A stretch of 64,000 nt of DNA, taken from positions 124,001 through 188,000 of the forward strand of contig NZ_BMXN01000003.1 of NCBI RefSeq assembly GCF_014651775.1, read 5' to 3'. Both the position numbers and the translations under genes were made by a program. The stretch's first letter is position 1. Each line of letters opens with the position of its first letter. The notes below the pieces were generated by a model, which was not told where the DNA came from, did no database searches, and saw only the letters and a program-made list of their open reading frames with translations. The DNA is from Vreelandella hamiltonii (lineage in GTDB: Bacteria; Pseudomonadota; Gammaproteobacteria; Pseudomonadales; Halomonadaceae). Positions 53,210-64,000 of the stretch are shown here, in pieces.

Positions 53210-55159
53210 ATGCAGGCAACGCCATTTCGTTCTACCCTTCGCACGCTGTGTGCCGCGGCACTGATCGGCCTGCCATCTGCGTCCTGGGCCGCCTCGGACG
53301 AGGCCATGCGCGATGCATTGAACGCCGCCCGCCAGCAGCAGTGGCAACAAATCGACCAGAGCGCCATCGACGGGCATATCCTCAGCGGCTATGTGGAGTA
53401 TCACCGGCTACGCCAGCAGTTGCCCAACGTCTCTGTCAGCCAGGTACTGCAGTTCATCGAGCAGCACGGTGACTCCCCCCTAGGTGAGTGGCTGCGCGGC
53501 CAGGCCATTGCCAACTACGGCTATGCGGGCCGTTTCAGCGACCTGCTGGCCGTCGCCGATGGCGAACCCGCCGGTACGGCACGGCAGTGCTACTACTACA
53601 CGGCACTCCTCGACCGCGCCCCCGAACAGGCACGCACGGCGGGCCTGGCGCTGTGGCGCGTGGGCAGCTCACAGCCCGACGCCTGCAACGCCCTGTTCAG
53701 CCGCCTGCGCGCGGATGGCACCATCGATGCCACCGCCATCTGGGAGCGCAAGATGCTGGCTTGGCAAGCAGGCGAGCAGCGCCTGAGCACTTACCTGGGA
53801 GGATTGCTCAGCGGCCAGTGGCAAACGGCCATCGATACGGCGGAGCGGGCCAACACAAGCCTCAACAGCCTGACCACGGCCCCCACTTGCCTGGGGCCTG
53901 AATGCGCCGCCACGGCAGCGTTCTATCAGGCGGCCATGCAGCGCTATACCCGCGAAGACACGCCCCGTGCCTTTGCCGCCTGGCAACAGATCGCCCCGCG
54001 CCTGACGCTGGCGCCCAGCGACCAGCAGGTCATCGAGGAGGAGCTGGCCTTCTACGCCCTGGTGCGCGACGTGCCCGGCACGCTGAGCTGGGTAGACAGC
54101 GTGCTGCCTTCCTTGCAGAGCGAACGGGTGCTGGAGCTTCGGGTGCGCCGCGCCCTGGCGGAGCGCCAATGGACCGATGTCATCCATTGGATTGCAGAGA
54201 TGCCCGCCAGCCAGCAGGAGAGCAGCCGCTGGCAGTACTGGCTGGGACGCGCCAACGAACAGCTGGGTAATCAGGAAGCTGCTCAGGCGCGCTACCAGCA
54301 GGCCGCTCTGGACCGTAGCTTCTATGGCTTTGCCGCCGCTGAAAAAATCGGCCAGCCGTACCGACTCAACCACGAGCGCCACCACTTCGACGAAGCCACC
54401 CGCGAGGATATCGCGCGACTGCCCGCCGTACAGCGCACGCAAGCGCTGCTGCGCATTGGTGAAGAGGGCCTGGCCAACAGCGAGTGGCTGCATGCCGTGC
54501 GCGAAGCGTCGCCTTACCAGGCTCGCGCCCTCGCCGACTACGCTGCCCGGCAGCAGTGGCATGCCCGGCTGGTACAAACCACGATTGCCGGTGAGATGTG
54601 GGATGCCCTGGAGTGGCGCTTCCCACCCGCCTACCGGGACAGTTTTCTGCATTGGGGCCGCATGACCGGGGTAGACCCCTTCCTGCTGATGGCGATCACC
54701 CGTCGGGAGAGCGCTTACAACCCCGTGGCGCTGTCACCGGCTGGCGCACGCGGCCTGATGCAGCTGATGCCCGGCACCGCCACGCAGGTCAGTCGCCAAC
54801 TGGGACTCAGCGACCCCGGGCCTTACGGCGTACTCGACCCCGAACTGAACATTCGCCTGGGCAGCACCTACCTGCGTGACAAGCTCGACCGTTACCGTGG
54901 CAACCGCCTTGCCGCGACGGCAGCTTACAATGCCGGCCCTGGTCGCGTAGACCAGTGGCTGGGCAGTAACAGCATGGAGTCGTTCGACCTGTTCGTGGAG
55001 AGCATCCCCTTCCGCGAAACCCGCGATTACGTGCAGGCCGTGCTGAGCTATCGAGTCATCTTCGAGAGCCTGGCCAACGGCGGTAGCAGCGAAGGCGTCT
55101 CGCTATTGAACGACAGCGAGCAGAGCGTTCGCTACGACCGCGCGCTGGTTCAACGCTAA
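53210..55159 (+). CDS. slt: Soluble lytic murein transglycosylase (Slt70-type)
   Basis: Periplasmic enzyme cleaving MurNAc-GlcNAc bonds to 1,6-anhydro products during wall turnover. It has 649 residues: a signal peptide ending SASWA, a long alpha-superhelical U and L region (about 30-470), and a C-terminal lysozyme-like domain with catalytic Glu500 in MAITRRESAYNPVALSPAGARGLMQLMPGTA. Length and domain order match Slt70. The start ATG at 53210 follows AGGGAG. Confidence 0.95.
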   Translation: MQATPFRSTLRTLCAAALIGLPSASWAASDEAMRDALNAARQQQWQQIDQSAIDGHILSGYVEYHRLRQQLPNVSVSQVLQFIEQHGDSPLGEWLRGQAIANYGYAGRFSDLLAVADGEPAGTARQCYYYTALLDRAPEQARTAGLALWRVGSSQPDACNALFSRLRADGTIDATAIWERKMLAWQAGEQRLSTYLGGLLSGQWQTAIDTAERANTSLNSLTTAPTCLGPECAATAAFYQAAMQRYTREDTPRAFAAWQQIAPRLTLAPSDQQVIEEELAFYALVRDVPGTLSWVDSVLPSLQSERVLELRVRRALAERQWTDVIHWIAEMPASQQESSRWQYWLGRANEQLGNQEAAQARYQQAALDRSFYGFAAAEKIGQPYRLNHERHHFDEATREDIARLPAVQRTQALLRIGEEGLANSEWLHAVREASPYQARALADYAARQQWHARLVQTTIAGEMWDALEWRFPPAYRDSFLHWGRMTGVDPFLLMAITRRESAYNPVALSPAGARGLMQLMPGTATQVSRQLGLSDPGPYGVLDPELNIRLGSTYLRDKLDRYRGNRLAATAAYNAGPGRVDQWLGSNSMESFDLFVESIPFRETRDYVQAVLSYRVIFESLANGGSSEGVSLLNDSEQSVRYDRALVQR

Positions 55160-55188
55160 GCCTGTCTCCGCTCCCCTCCCGCGCCCGG

Positions 55189-55842
55189 TCACACCGGGCG
55201 CTGCTCCAGCGCCAGCCGCAGCCCGAACATGACCAGCACCGCCCCCGTGGCCGCATTCAAGGTTTGTGCAAAGCGCGCGCTGGCCAGCCATTTGCTGGCG
55301 CCCCCGATCATCAACACCACGCTGATCTGCCACACATTGGCAATCACGAAGTGAATGCTTGCCAGCCACAGCGACTTCAGCAGGGCGGGGTCGGTGGGCG
55401 CGATGAACTGCGGCAGGAAGGCCATGTAAAACACCACGGTCTTGGGGTTCAGCACGTTCGACAGCAACCCTTCCTTGATGGGCTGCCAGAGCGGGACAGG
55501 CGCAGCGTTCTGCATGACGCCTTTGACGGGCAGCGGCGTTCCTCTACGGGCGGCCATCAAACTGGAAACCCCCAGCCAGATCAGATAGGCCGCACCGGCC
55601 AGCTTGAGCGCATTGAATGCCCAAGCCGATTGCAGAAGAATCAGCGAAATGCCCAGTGCCGACACCGTTGCGTGCACGAAGAGGCCGCAGCAGATGGCCA
55701 CGCTGGTGGCAATACCGTCGCGCAGGCCACCGCGTGCCGTATTGCGGATCACCAGCAGGGTATCCACCCCGGGGCTGACAGAGAGCAGCGTGATAGCCAC
55801 CAGAAACGGGATGAACTGCGCGTCGATCAAGGTAAAAGGCAT
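55189..55842 (-). CDS. LysE/RhtB-family amino-acid exporter
   Basis: Inner-membrane exporter of amino acids or derivatives; substrate not predictable. It has 217 residues from the ATG at 55842 with about six hydrophobic segments. The N-terminal motif SVSPGVDTLLVIRNTARGGLRDGIATSVAICCGLFVH and NVLNPKTVVFYMAFLPQF are family signatures. In-frame codons upstream to 55890 would precede the usual start. It converges on slt, with 29 bases between the stops. Confidence 0.9.
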   Translation of the reverse strand: MPFTLIDAQFIPFLVAITLLSVSPGVDTLLVIRNTARGGLRDGIATSVAICCGLFVHATVSALGISLILLQSAWAFNALKLAGAAYLIWLGVSSLMAARRGTPLPVKGVMQNAAPVPLWQPIKEGLLSNVLNPKTVVFYMAFLPQFIAPTDPALLKSLWLASIHFVIANVWQISVVLMIGGASKWLASARFAQTLNAATGAVLVMFGLRLALEQRPV

Positions 55843-55982
55843 GCGTATCAGGCTCGCAAAAGGCGTTGACGGGAAGGTTTTCGGGGCCACTGGACGACCC
55901 GGCTATTTGCTTCTAAAGTGAATTTCGCGGGCAAACACCGTGAATGCCCGTCTAATCATCAAGCACGTTAAGGATATGAATG

Positions 55983-56186
55983 ATGGCAACTGGTACTGTC
56001 AAGTGGTTCAACGATACGAAAGGTTACGGCTTCATCTCTCCCGATGACGGCGGTGACGATCTCTTTGCCCACTTCTCCGAAATTCAGGCGGAAGGCTTCA
56101 AGACCCTGCAGGATGGTCAAAAAGTCAGCTTCGAAGTGACTCAGGGTAAAAAAGGCCTTCAGGCATCCAACATTCGCCCGGTATGA
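55983..56186 (+). CDS. Cold-shock-like protein (CspA family)
   Basis: Single-stranded nucleic-acid-binding protein, usually an RNA chaperone. It has 67 residues starting [21 protein letters not shown]1 KGYGFI and RNP2 DLFAHFS are intact. ATGs at 55980 and 55983 are adjacent; both fit AAGGA upstream. The leader is short, unlike the long cold-inducible leader of E. coli cspA, so cold induction is not implied. A strong terminator follows. Confidence 0.96.
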   Translation: MATGTVKWFNDTKGYGFISPDDGGDDLFAHFSEIQAEGFKTLQDGQKVSFEVTQGKKGLQASNIRPV

Positions 56187-56200
56187 CCCAGGCCAATGTA

Positions 56201-56230
56201 GAAGGCCCGCTCTGGCGGGCCTTCTTTTTT
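56201..56230 (+). terminator. Terminator after the cold-shock gene
   Basis: A 10-bp perfect stem GAAGGCCCGC / GCGGGCCTTC (56201-56210 and 56215-56224) with a four-base loop and six T residues. Confidence 0.92.
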
Positions 56231-56269
56231 CGCTCTCGCATGACGCTAGCGTTTCAAGAGGTCATGCGA

Positions 56270-56980
56270 TCAGGGGGACGTCGTCCCGTTGCGCGCCCCT
56301 GAGTTTTCCAGCCGTTCCCGCTCCAGCTCTTCGAACTGCTCTTCCAGGCGTCGCTGGGCTTCCTCGAAACGGCGCTCGGTGTCCTCGATCAGGGCGTCCA
56401 CGTCAGTGGCTTCCAGGCCATCGTCCAGACGGGCGCCATTCGTGATGGCGCTATCCGTTTCCCAGTCGCCCGACAAGCGATCGCTCTCCATGGGTTCCAG
56501 CTCGGGGCGCTGCTGCTCCACTTCCTGAAACTGCTCTTCGAGCTGGCGCTGGGCCTCTTCGAAGCGGCGCTCGGTTTCGGCAATCACGTCATCCACATCA
56601 GAGCGCGTGGTTTCACCTGGCATGGCACTGGCCTCGTCCAGAGCTTCTTCAGGGTCTGCCCCCAGCGTCTCTTCCCCGGCCTGCAGCTCGCTGGCTTCCG
56701 GCGCGCCGGGTTCGCTCGCATCACCTTCGCGCATCGCCTCGGCAGCTTCCAACTGCTCGGCGGCCTGGCGCGCTTCAATATCGTCTTCCACTTCCTCCGG
56801 GTCCGGCACCTCGTTTTGCAGGTCGTCCTGCGCCGCTGCCGAGGTCGCCGTTCCCTCTTCGTCAGTCACCGTGGCAGGGGGCTCTTCCGGGGCAACGTTG
56901 GCTTCTTCCTGGCTGTCGCCACAGGCACTGAGTAACAGCGCCAAGCTGGCCAGCACAGGGATCCAGAGTCGATTCACCAT
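56270..56980 (-). CDS. Acidic lipoprotein with duplicated coiled-coil unit, function unknown
   Basis: I do not recognise the family. The protein is 236 residues: a type II signal peptide with lipobox LLSAC (Cys20), a long acidic, Glu/Ala-rich disordered stretch (about 21-125), then two copies of a 33-residue helical unit at 128-160 and 193-225 sharing TERRFEEAQR and LEEQF. Spacing between copies is 65 residues. The residue after Cys20 is Gly followed by Asp, not a +2 Asp, so outer-membrane sorting is plausible. The ATG at 56980 follows AAGGAG; 57010 is an alternative start. It is followed by the csp terminator region on the other strand. Confidence 0.85.
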   Translation of the reverse strand: MVNRLWIPVLASLALLLSACGDSQEEANVAPEEPPATVTDEEGTATSAAAQDDLQNEVPDPEEVEDDIEARQAAEQLEAAEAMREGDASEPGAPEASELQAGEETLGADPEEALDEASAMPGETTRSDVDDVIAETERRFEEAQRQLEEQFQEVEQQRPELEPMESDRLSGDWETDSAITNGARLDDGLEATDVDALIEDTERRFEEAQRRLEEQFEELERERLENSGARNGTTSP

Positions 56981-57028
56981 CGCGTATAGCTCCTTAAAAA
57001 TCGTATTCAATGACTCAATAATGACCGG

Positions 57029-57988
57029 CTAGTGGCGTTCATTGGCCGACAACAGTGCACACCCTTCGGGCAGCAGTACCTGGAGCGCCAACGGCACTAC
57101 CTCGGCCGTGAAGCGCTCGTAGCGCTTCGCTTCGCCATCCAGGGTCAGCGGCCAGGGGTCATCGTCCGGCCTGGTGGTCACGGTCAATTGGCTGGCCGTG
57201 AAGTAGCGCACGTAGCGCCCATCCGGTGGAAAATGCTGCAGCTCGCCTAACAAGGCAGGCAGTTCCAGCACCGAACGGAAATCCTTGACCAGCAGGACAT
57301 CCAGGCGCCCATCATCCAACCGGGCCCTGGGTGCCAGTACCTGACCGCCCCCCGATTGACGCCCATTGCCCAGCGCCAGCAGCAGCAGCGAAGCGGCCTG
57401 TTCGCTGTCGGCCCAATGCAGCGTGCCGCGATAACTGCGGTGTCGCCACGCCTTGAGCGCGCCCATCAGCGAGTAGGCACCCCCGCCCAACATGCGTTTG
57501 AGGGTTTTCGGGGTCGAAGAGGTAATTTCGGCCCCAAAGCCCCCCGTCGTCATGTTGACGTAGTAGCTGATCGACTGCTCACCGTTGGCTTCCGCCGTCA
57601 TGCGAATCACATCGATGGGCGCCGCCGCGAGCGAGACAGCCGCTTGCAGCGCAGGCCCGGGCTCCAGGGGCAGCCCTACCGACGTGGCGAAATCATTGGC
57701 ACTGCCCAGAGGAACGATACCCAGCGGGGGGCGGTGGTCATGGGGCAGGCGCATCAATCCATTGACCACCTCGTTGACCGTGCCATCACCGCCACAGGCC
57801 ACCACGTGGGTCGCCCCCAAAGCCTCTGCGTCGGCCGCAAAGTCGGCGGCATCGCCCCCTTCCCAGGTCGCGCGTACCGTGATGGCAACCCCTGCCTTGC
57901 GCTGGGCGGCTACCGCCTCGCGCAGCTCAGGGTTGCCCGCTGATTTTCCGTTGATGATCAGTAGATAGTGCTTGTTCGGATCTGTCAC
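57029..57988 (-). CDS. YegS-like lipid kinase (diacylglycerol-kinase catalytic domain)
   Basis: Cytoplasmic or membrane-associated lipid kinase family; E. coli YegS phosphorylates phosphatidylglycerol in vitro. It has 319 residues with an NAD-kinase-like N-terminal domain carrying CGGDGTVNEVVNG at about 65-77 and GIVPLGSANDFA, then a beta-rich C-terminal domain. LDDGRLDVLLVKDF is a family block. Physiological substrate is unknown. It lies between the coiled-coil lipoprotein and pepN. Confidence 0.92.
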   Translation of the reverse strand: MTDPNKHYLLIINGKSAGNPELREAVAAQRKAGVAITVRATWEGGDAADFAADAEALGATHVVACGGDGTVNEVVNGLMRLPHDHRPPLGIVPLGSANDFATSVGLPLEPGPALQAAVSLAAAPIDVIRMTAEANGEQSISYYVNMTTGGFGAEITSSTPKTLKRMLGGGAYSLMGALKAWRHRSYRGTLHWADSEQAASLLLLALGNGRQSGGGQVLAPRARLDDGRLDVLLVKDFRSVLELPALLGELQHFPPDGRYVRYFTASQLTVTTRPDDDPWPLTLDGEAKRYERFTAEVVPLALQVLLPEGCALLSANERH

Positions 57989-58028
57989 TGGCGCGTTTCC
58001 TTTCCCTGGTTAAACCGCAAGAACGATC

Positions 58029-60659
58029 TTAAGCCAACGCTTTTTCGACCACTTCGTAGACGTTCGCCGAGAGCGGCTCCTGGCGAATGCGCATCAGTTC
58101 CTGGCGCATCAGCTGCTGGCGAGCCTCGTCAAAGCGCTGCCAGCGGGTCAACGGCGTGACCAGCCGCGCAGCAATTTCCGGGTTGAGTCGATTCAACTCG
58201 ATCACCACATCGGCCAGCAATGCATAGCCCTGCCCGTCCAGGCGATGGAAGTTCACTCGGTTCTGAGCAAATGCCCCCACCAGCGCACGCACCTTGTTGG
58301 GGTTCTTGATCGAGAAGGCCGGGTGCTGCATCAAGTAGCGTACCCGCTCCAGCACATCCGCCTGAGGCCGGGTAACCTGGATGGTAAACCACTGGTCCAT
58401 GACCAGCGGGTCGTGGGCCCACTTTTCGCCAAACGTTTTCAGCGCAGGCGCCGCCAGGTCGTCACGGTCGCTGTGCGCCAGCAGCGTCAGGGCGTGCCGC
58501 ACATCAGTCATGTTGTGTCCCGCGGCAAACTGCGCTTCGCACAGCGCCACGGCCTCGTCATCCTCGATCGACATCAGATAGGAGAGCGCCACGTTTTTGA
58601 GGCTGCGCTGGGCAATTTGTTCAGCCGAAGGTGCATAGGCCGCATCACTGAGATTATCCTGATAGACCGCCAGGAACTCCTCACGAAGGGCCAGTGCCAA
58701 CGACTGGCGAACGAATTCTCGCGCCGCATGGATGGCATCCACATCGACGATCGGCTGCAGCTCGGCAATGTAGGCCTCGGAGGGCAGCGTCAGCATCTCG
58801 GCCAGCACGGCCTTGTCCTGCATGGGGCCAGTCAACAGGGTTCTGAAAGCCTCCACCACGCGGCCGTCCATGACCTTTTCGACCCCGTTGCGATGAGCAG
58901 CGATCAGATCGTCCAGCGCCAGCATGGCCAGCCGCTGACCAGCATCCCAACGATTGAAGCCATCGCTGTCGTGGGTCAGCAAGAACGCCAGCTCTTCCCG
59001 TGAATAGGGGAAGTGCAGCTTCACCGGTGCCGAGAAATCGCGCAACAGCGAAGGTACTGGCGCTTCCGGAACGTCGGTGAACACAAACGTCTGCTCATCG
59101 TCGGTCAAGTGCACCACGGCATCCTTGCCCAACGACTCGCCATTCAGCGTCAGGGTCAGGTCGTGGCCCGACTTGGTACCTACCAACCCCATACGCACGG
59201 GGATGTGCAGCGGCTGCTTCACCGGCTGGCCGGGCGTCGCCGGGGTACGCTGGCGCAGCGTCAGGCGGTACACGGCATTGGCATAGTCGTATTCGCCGTT
59301 GGCGTCTATCTCGGGGGTGCCCGCCTGGGCGTACCAGCGCATGAACTGCTCCAGATCCAGCCCCGATACCTCGGCCATGCAGCCGACGAAGTCTTCGATG
59401 GTCACGGCCTGACCGTCGAAGCGCTCGAAGTAGCGGTCGGCACCGAGACGGAACGCCTCCCAGCCCAGCAGGTTGCGCAGCATCCGTACGATTTCAGCAC
59501 CCTTTTCGTAAATGGTCAGGGTGTAGAAATTGGTGATTTCGATATAGTGGTCTGGGCGTACGGGGTGAGCCGTGGGGCCAGCATCTTCGGCAAACTGCGC
59601 CGTGCGGAAAAACGATACGTCCTGAATACGCTTGACCGGCGCCGAGTTGACGTCTGCCGAGAAACACTGGTCCCGGAAGACCGTGAAGCCCTCTTTCAGC
59701 GACAGCTGAAACCAGTCCCGGCAGGTAACCCGGTTGCCCGACCAGTTGTGGAAGTATTCGTGGGCCACGATGCCTTCCACGTTCTGGAAAGCCGCATCGG
59801 TGGCGGTATCCGGGTGGGTCAACACGGCTGCCGAATTGAAGATGTTCAGCCCCTTGTTCTCCATGGCCCCCATGTTGAAATCGTTCACCGCCACGATCAT
59901 GAACAGATCCAGGTCATACTCACGCCCGTAGGTCTGCTCATCCCAGGCCATGGAGCGCTTCAGCGATGCCATGGCGTGATCGGTCTTGTTCAGGTTTTCC
60001 TGCTCTACCCACAGCTGAAGGGTCACGCGACGACCGCTCAGGGTCGTGAAGTGATCCTCGACCTTGTGCAGATTGCCTGCCACCAGGGCAAACAGGTAGC
60101 AGGGTTTGGGATGCGGGTCTTCCCAGGTGACGAAGTGACGCCCGCCAGGCAGCTCGCCACGCTCGACGGGGTTGCCGTTGGCCAGCAGCACCGGCTCGCT
60201 TTCGGCATCGCCCACCACCGTGACTCTGTAAGTGGCCATGACGTCGGGGCGGTCAGGATAAAAGGTGATACGCCGAAACCCCTCGGCCTCGCACTGGGTA
60301 CAGTACATGCCGTTGGATTGATAGAGCCCTTCCAGGGCGGTGTTGGTGCTGGGTGAAATCTCGACCTCACTCTCCAGCACGAACGCCTCGGGCACCTCAC
60401 CAATGGTGAGCTGGGTATCGCTCAACTGGTACTCGCTCTCTGCCAGCGAGCGACCGTCGAGCTCGAGCGAGCGCAGGGTCAAATGCTCGCCATTGAGCAC
60501 TAGCGGCGCCTGCGGCGCGGCCTGGGCATGGCGCTCAATGGTCAAACGTGCCTTGACACGGGTCGCGGTGGGGTCAAGATCAAACGTCAGCTCGGTATGG
60601 GTGACCTGATAGTCGGGCGGCTGGTAGTCGCTTAAATAGACCGGCTGCGGATCAGACAT
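58029..60659 (-). CDS. pepN: Aminopeptidase N (M1 family)
   Basis: Broad zinc aminopeptidase of the cytoplasm. It has 876 residues. The exopeptidase motif GAMEN is at 264-268, the zinc ligands HEYFH at 300-304 with Glu323 downstream, and the catalytic Tyr region follows in the middle domain; four domains fill the length as in E. coli PepN (870). The ATG at 60659 follows AGGAG. No signal peptide is seen. Confidence 0.97.
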   Translation of the reverse strand: MSDPQPVYLSDYQPPDYQVTHTELTFDLDPTATRVKARLTIERHAQAAPQAPLVLNGEHLTLRSLELDGRSLAESEYQLSDTQLTIGEVPEAFVLESEVEISPSTNTALEGLYQSNGMYCTQCEAEGFRRITFYPDRPDVMATYRVTVVGDAESEPVLLANGNPVERGELPGGRHFVTWEDPHPKPCYLFALVAGNLHKVEDHFTTLSGRRVTLQLWVEQENLNKTDHAMASLKRSMAWDEQTYGREYDLDLFMIVAVNDFNMGAMENKGLNIFNSAAVLTHPDTATDAAFQNVEGIVAHEYFHNWSGNRVTCRDWFQLSLKEGFTVFRDQCFSADVNSAPVKRIQDVSFFRTAQFAEDAGPTAHPVRPDHYIEITNFYTLTIYEKGAEIVRMLRNLLGWEAFRLGADRYFERFDGQAVTIEDFVGCMAEVSGLDLEQFMRWYAQAGTPEIDANGEYDYANAVYRLTLRQRTPATPGQPVKQPLHIPVRMGLVGTKSGHDLTLTLNGESLGKDAVVHLTDDEQTFVFTDVPEAPVPSLLRDFSAPVKLHFPYSREELAFLLTHDSDGFNRWDAGQRLAMLALDDLIAAHRNGVEKVMDGRVVEAFRTLLTGPMQDKAVLAEMLTLPSEAYIAELQPIVDVDAIHAAREFVRQSLALALREEFLAVYQDNLSDAAYAPSAEQIAQRSLKNVALSYLMSIEDDEAVALCEAQFAAGHNMTDVRHALTLLAHSDRDDLAAPALKTFGEKWAHDPLVMDQWFTIQVTRPQADVLERVRYLMQHPAFSIKNPNKVRALVGAFAQNRVNFHRLDGQGYALLADVVIELNRLNPEIAARLVTPLTRWQRFDEARQQLMRQELMRIRQEPLSANVYEVVEKALA

Positions 60660-60737
60660 GATTCGTGACTCCTGTGGGCAATAAAATGAACGCGCCGTGG
60701 CAGCCTTCGGCTGCACGACGCGGCTATGCGGTTGTGA

Positions 60738-61223
60738 TCAGTCGCGGAAATTATCGAACTGAAGCGGCAGGTCGGGCCCCTCTTCGCCTCGCAGCAGGGC
60801 CATCACGCTTTGCAGGTCGTCGCGCTTCTTGCCCGTCACGCGCACCTTTTCACCCTGAATCTGGGCCTGCACCTTGAGTTTGCTGGCCTTGATACGCTTG
60901 ACGACGTCCTTGGCTTCGGCCTGGTCGAGCCCCTGCTTGAGCACTACTTCCTGGCGAGCTTTCACTCCGGAAAGCACCGGGTCCTTGACGTCCATGCAGC
61001 GCGCATCGATACCCCGTGCGATCAGCCGACTGCGCATCACATCGAGCATCTGCTTGAGCTGAAAGTCGACTTCGGCTTCCAACTGTACCTTGTCGCCTTC
61101 CAGTGCAAAACTGGCATCCACGCCTTTAAAATCAAAGCGCGACTGCACTTCGCGGTTCGCCTGATCCACCGCATTGGCGGCTTCGTGTTGATCGAACTCT
61201 GACACAATATCAAAAGATGGCAT
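60738..61223 (-). CDS. yajQ: YajQ-family nucleotide-binding protein
   Basis: Conserved cytoplasmic protein of 161 residues with two ferredoxin-like domains. In Xanthomonas and Pseudomonas homologues bind cyclic di-GMP and act as effectors; the role here is not known. It starts MPSFDIVSEFDQHEAANAVDQA and contains KVRVTGKKRDDLQSVMALLR near the C-terminus. It lies upstream of pepN on the same strand, with a 78-base gap that holds an imperfect hairpin (about 60696-60717). Confidence 0.94.
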   Translation of the reverse strand: MPSFDIVSEFDQHEAANAVDQANREVQSRFDFKGVDASFALEGDKVQLEAEVDFQLKQMLDVMRSRLIARGIDARCMDVKDPVLSGVKARQEVVLKQGLDQAEAKDVVKRIKASKLKVQAQIQGEKVRVTGKKRDDLQSVMALLRGEEGPDLPLQFDNFRD

Positions 61224-61353
61224 GACCTGTTTCCTATCGAGACATAGCCTCCTATTCTAGAGCAGCAAGGCACTCAGCGGCCAATTCTGTTACCCGAAGT
61301 TTTTACCCAGCGTAAATTCGACAGGGCACGACACCCCATCACGAGGAGATTCG

Positions 61354-61953
61354 ATGAGCGATCGCGAGACGCGTCACAAGGCAGCCATGGAAAAACTCAA
61401 GGCCCACGTGGACGAGAAAGTCGCCAAGGCCACCGAGCAGCGTGGCCTGCTGCTGGTCAATACGGGCAACGGCAAAGGCAAGACCACGGCTGCCTGGGGC
61501 ACCGTGACCCGGGCGCTGGGCTACGGCTATAAAGTCGGCGTCGTGCAGTTCATCAAGGGGCTATGGGAGTGTGGCGAGCGCAGTCGCCTGGAAGAAGACC
61601 CGCACTTGAGCGTTGCCATCATGGCCACCGGCTTCACCTGGGATACCCAAAACCGCGAGGCCGACACCGCTGCCTGCCAGGCCGTATGGCAGCAGGCCGA
61701 GGCCATGCTGAGCGACCCCGACACCTACCTGGTGGTGCTCGATGAAATCACCTACATGCTCAAGTTCGGCTATCTCGACATCGCCACGGTCAAACAGGCC
61801 TTGGCCAATCGACCGAGGGAGCAAACCGTCATCATCACGGGGCGCAACGCCCATCGCGAGCTGGTGGCCATGGCCGACACGGTGACAGAAATGCAGGAGG
61901 TGCGTCACGCCTTCAATAACGGCCTGCAGGCGCGGCGCGGCATCGACTTTTGA
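61354..61953 (+). CDS. cobO: Corrinoid adenosyltransferase (CobO/BtuR/CobA type)
   Basis: Transfers adenosine from ATP to corrinoids to form adenosylcobalamin or adenosyl intermediates. It has 199 residues with the P-loop VNTGNGKGKTTAA (about 35-47) and VVLDEITYMLKFGYLD. No cobalamin-synthesis gene or riboswitch-like leader is seen nearby, so the gene may serve salvage as well as any de novo route located elsewhere. The ATG at 61354 follows CGAGGAG. Confidence 0.94.
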   Translation: MSDRETRHKAAMEKLKAHVDEKVAKATEQRGLLLVNTGNGKGKTTAAWGTVTRALGYGYKVGVVQFIKGLWECGERSRLEEDPHLSVAIMATGFTWDTQNREADTAACQAVWQQAEAMLSDPDTYLVVLDEITYMLKFGYLDIATVKQALANRPREQTVIITGRNAHRELVAMADTVTEMQEVRHAFNNGLQARRGIDF

Positions 61954-61975
61954 GTGCGCGCCAGGGCTGCAAACA

Positions 61976-62005
61976 AAACGGGGCGACGTCACCGTCGCCC
62001 CGTTT
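61976..62005. terminator. Bidirectional terminator between cobO and purA
   Basis: A 13-bp perfect stem AAACGGGGCGACG / CGTCGCCCCGTTT (61976-61988 and 61993-62005) with a four-base loop. The two genes converge, so one hairpin serves both. Confidence 0.8.
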
Positions 62006-62023
62006 GGCTGGCATCGGCAGGTA

Positions 62024-64000
<1,977 letters not shown>

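Noticed and set aside
55891..55979. Long cold-inducible leader for the cold-shock gene
   Set aside because: At most about 90 bases separate it from the divergent exporter start, too short for a cspA-type leader.
61224..61353. Cobalamin riboswitch upstream of cobO
   Set aside because: The gap is only 130 bases and I see no B12-box-like or long structured leader.

Overview
The window is 64 kb of high-G+C chromosome from a gammaproteobacterium. Gene order is Pseudomonas-like: mur/fts, rnpB, rsmI, lpoA, sspAB, petABC, rpsI-rplM, zapE, degS/algW, his, murA, mla, kds/lpt, rpoN, mreBCD, gatCAB. Some proteins are strongly acidic, and a HisZ-purA pair closes the window. This suggests a moderately halophilic relative such as Halomonadaceae (Halomonas-like); that placement is inference from gene order and protein character, not from a marker search. 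Coding density is very high, every recognised gene is intact, and no stretch over about 300 bases lacks a gene. I see no insertion sequence, prophage, CRISPR array, tRNA or rRNA.

Layout. 1-5345 (minus): division and cell-wall cluster rsmH-ftsL-ftsI-murE-murF, with murF cut by the window edge. 5399-5769 (minus): RNase P RNA with its own promoter, followed by rsmH with no mraZ between. 5802-9877: rsmI (minus) diverging from lpoA-yraN-diaA-dolP (plus). 9970-14932 (minus): sspA-sspB, the cytochrome bc1 genes petABC, and rplM-rpsI, separated by clear terminators. 15134-19197: zapE (minus), zapG (plus), a NIF3-family gene (minus) and a DegS/AlgW-type protease (plus). 19216-26024 (minus): mlaFEDCB, then ibaG-murA-hisG-hisD. 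26226-33362 (plus): kdsD-kdsC-lptC-lptA-lptB, then rpoN-hpf-ptsN-rapZ-npr. 33369-45317: pmbA, darP/yjgA, tldD, yhdP, rng, maf, mreD, mreC, mreB, all minus except darP. 45547-48808 (plus): gatCAB. 48956-53073 (minus): a DUF1232 gene, htpG, gpsA, sixA. 53210-56186: slt, a LysE-type exporter (minus) and a cold-shock protein. 56270-61223 (minus): an acidic coiled-coil lipoprotein, a YegS-like lipid kinase, pepN and yajQ. 61354-64000: cobO (plus), purA and the partial hisZ (minus).

How the genes fit together. Most of the window builds and guards the envelope: peptidoglycan precursors (murA, murE, murF), septal synthesis (ftsI, ftsL, lpoA), rod shape (mreBCD), lytic turnover (slt), Kdo and LPS transport (kdsD, kdsC, lptABC), phospholipid retrograde transport (mlaBCDEF), outer-membrane upkeep (dolP, yhdP) and envelope-stress sensing (degS). 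The rest is housekeeping: translation (rplM, rpsI, gatCAB, hpf), respiration (petABC), histidine synthesis (hisG, hisD, hisZ), purine synthesis (purA), stress and proteolysis (sspAB, htpG, csp), and the nitrogen-PTS/sigma-54 module.

I did not find an obviously new multigene system. The most interesting signals are regulatory or architectural: a near-consensus sigma-54 promoter in front of rpoN itself; a near-perfect sigma-32 promoter plus leader hairpin at htpG; the loss of mraZ with rnpB abutting the division cluster; six tandem copies of a 13-bp unit running into the sixA 3' end; and an acidic lipoprotein with a duplicated coiled-coil unit.
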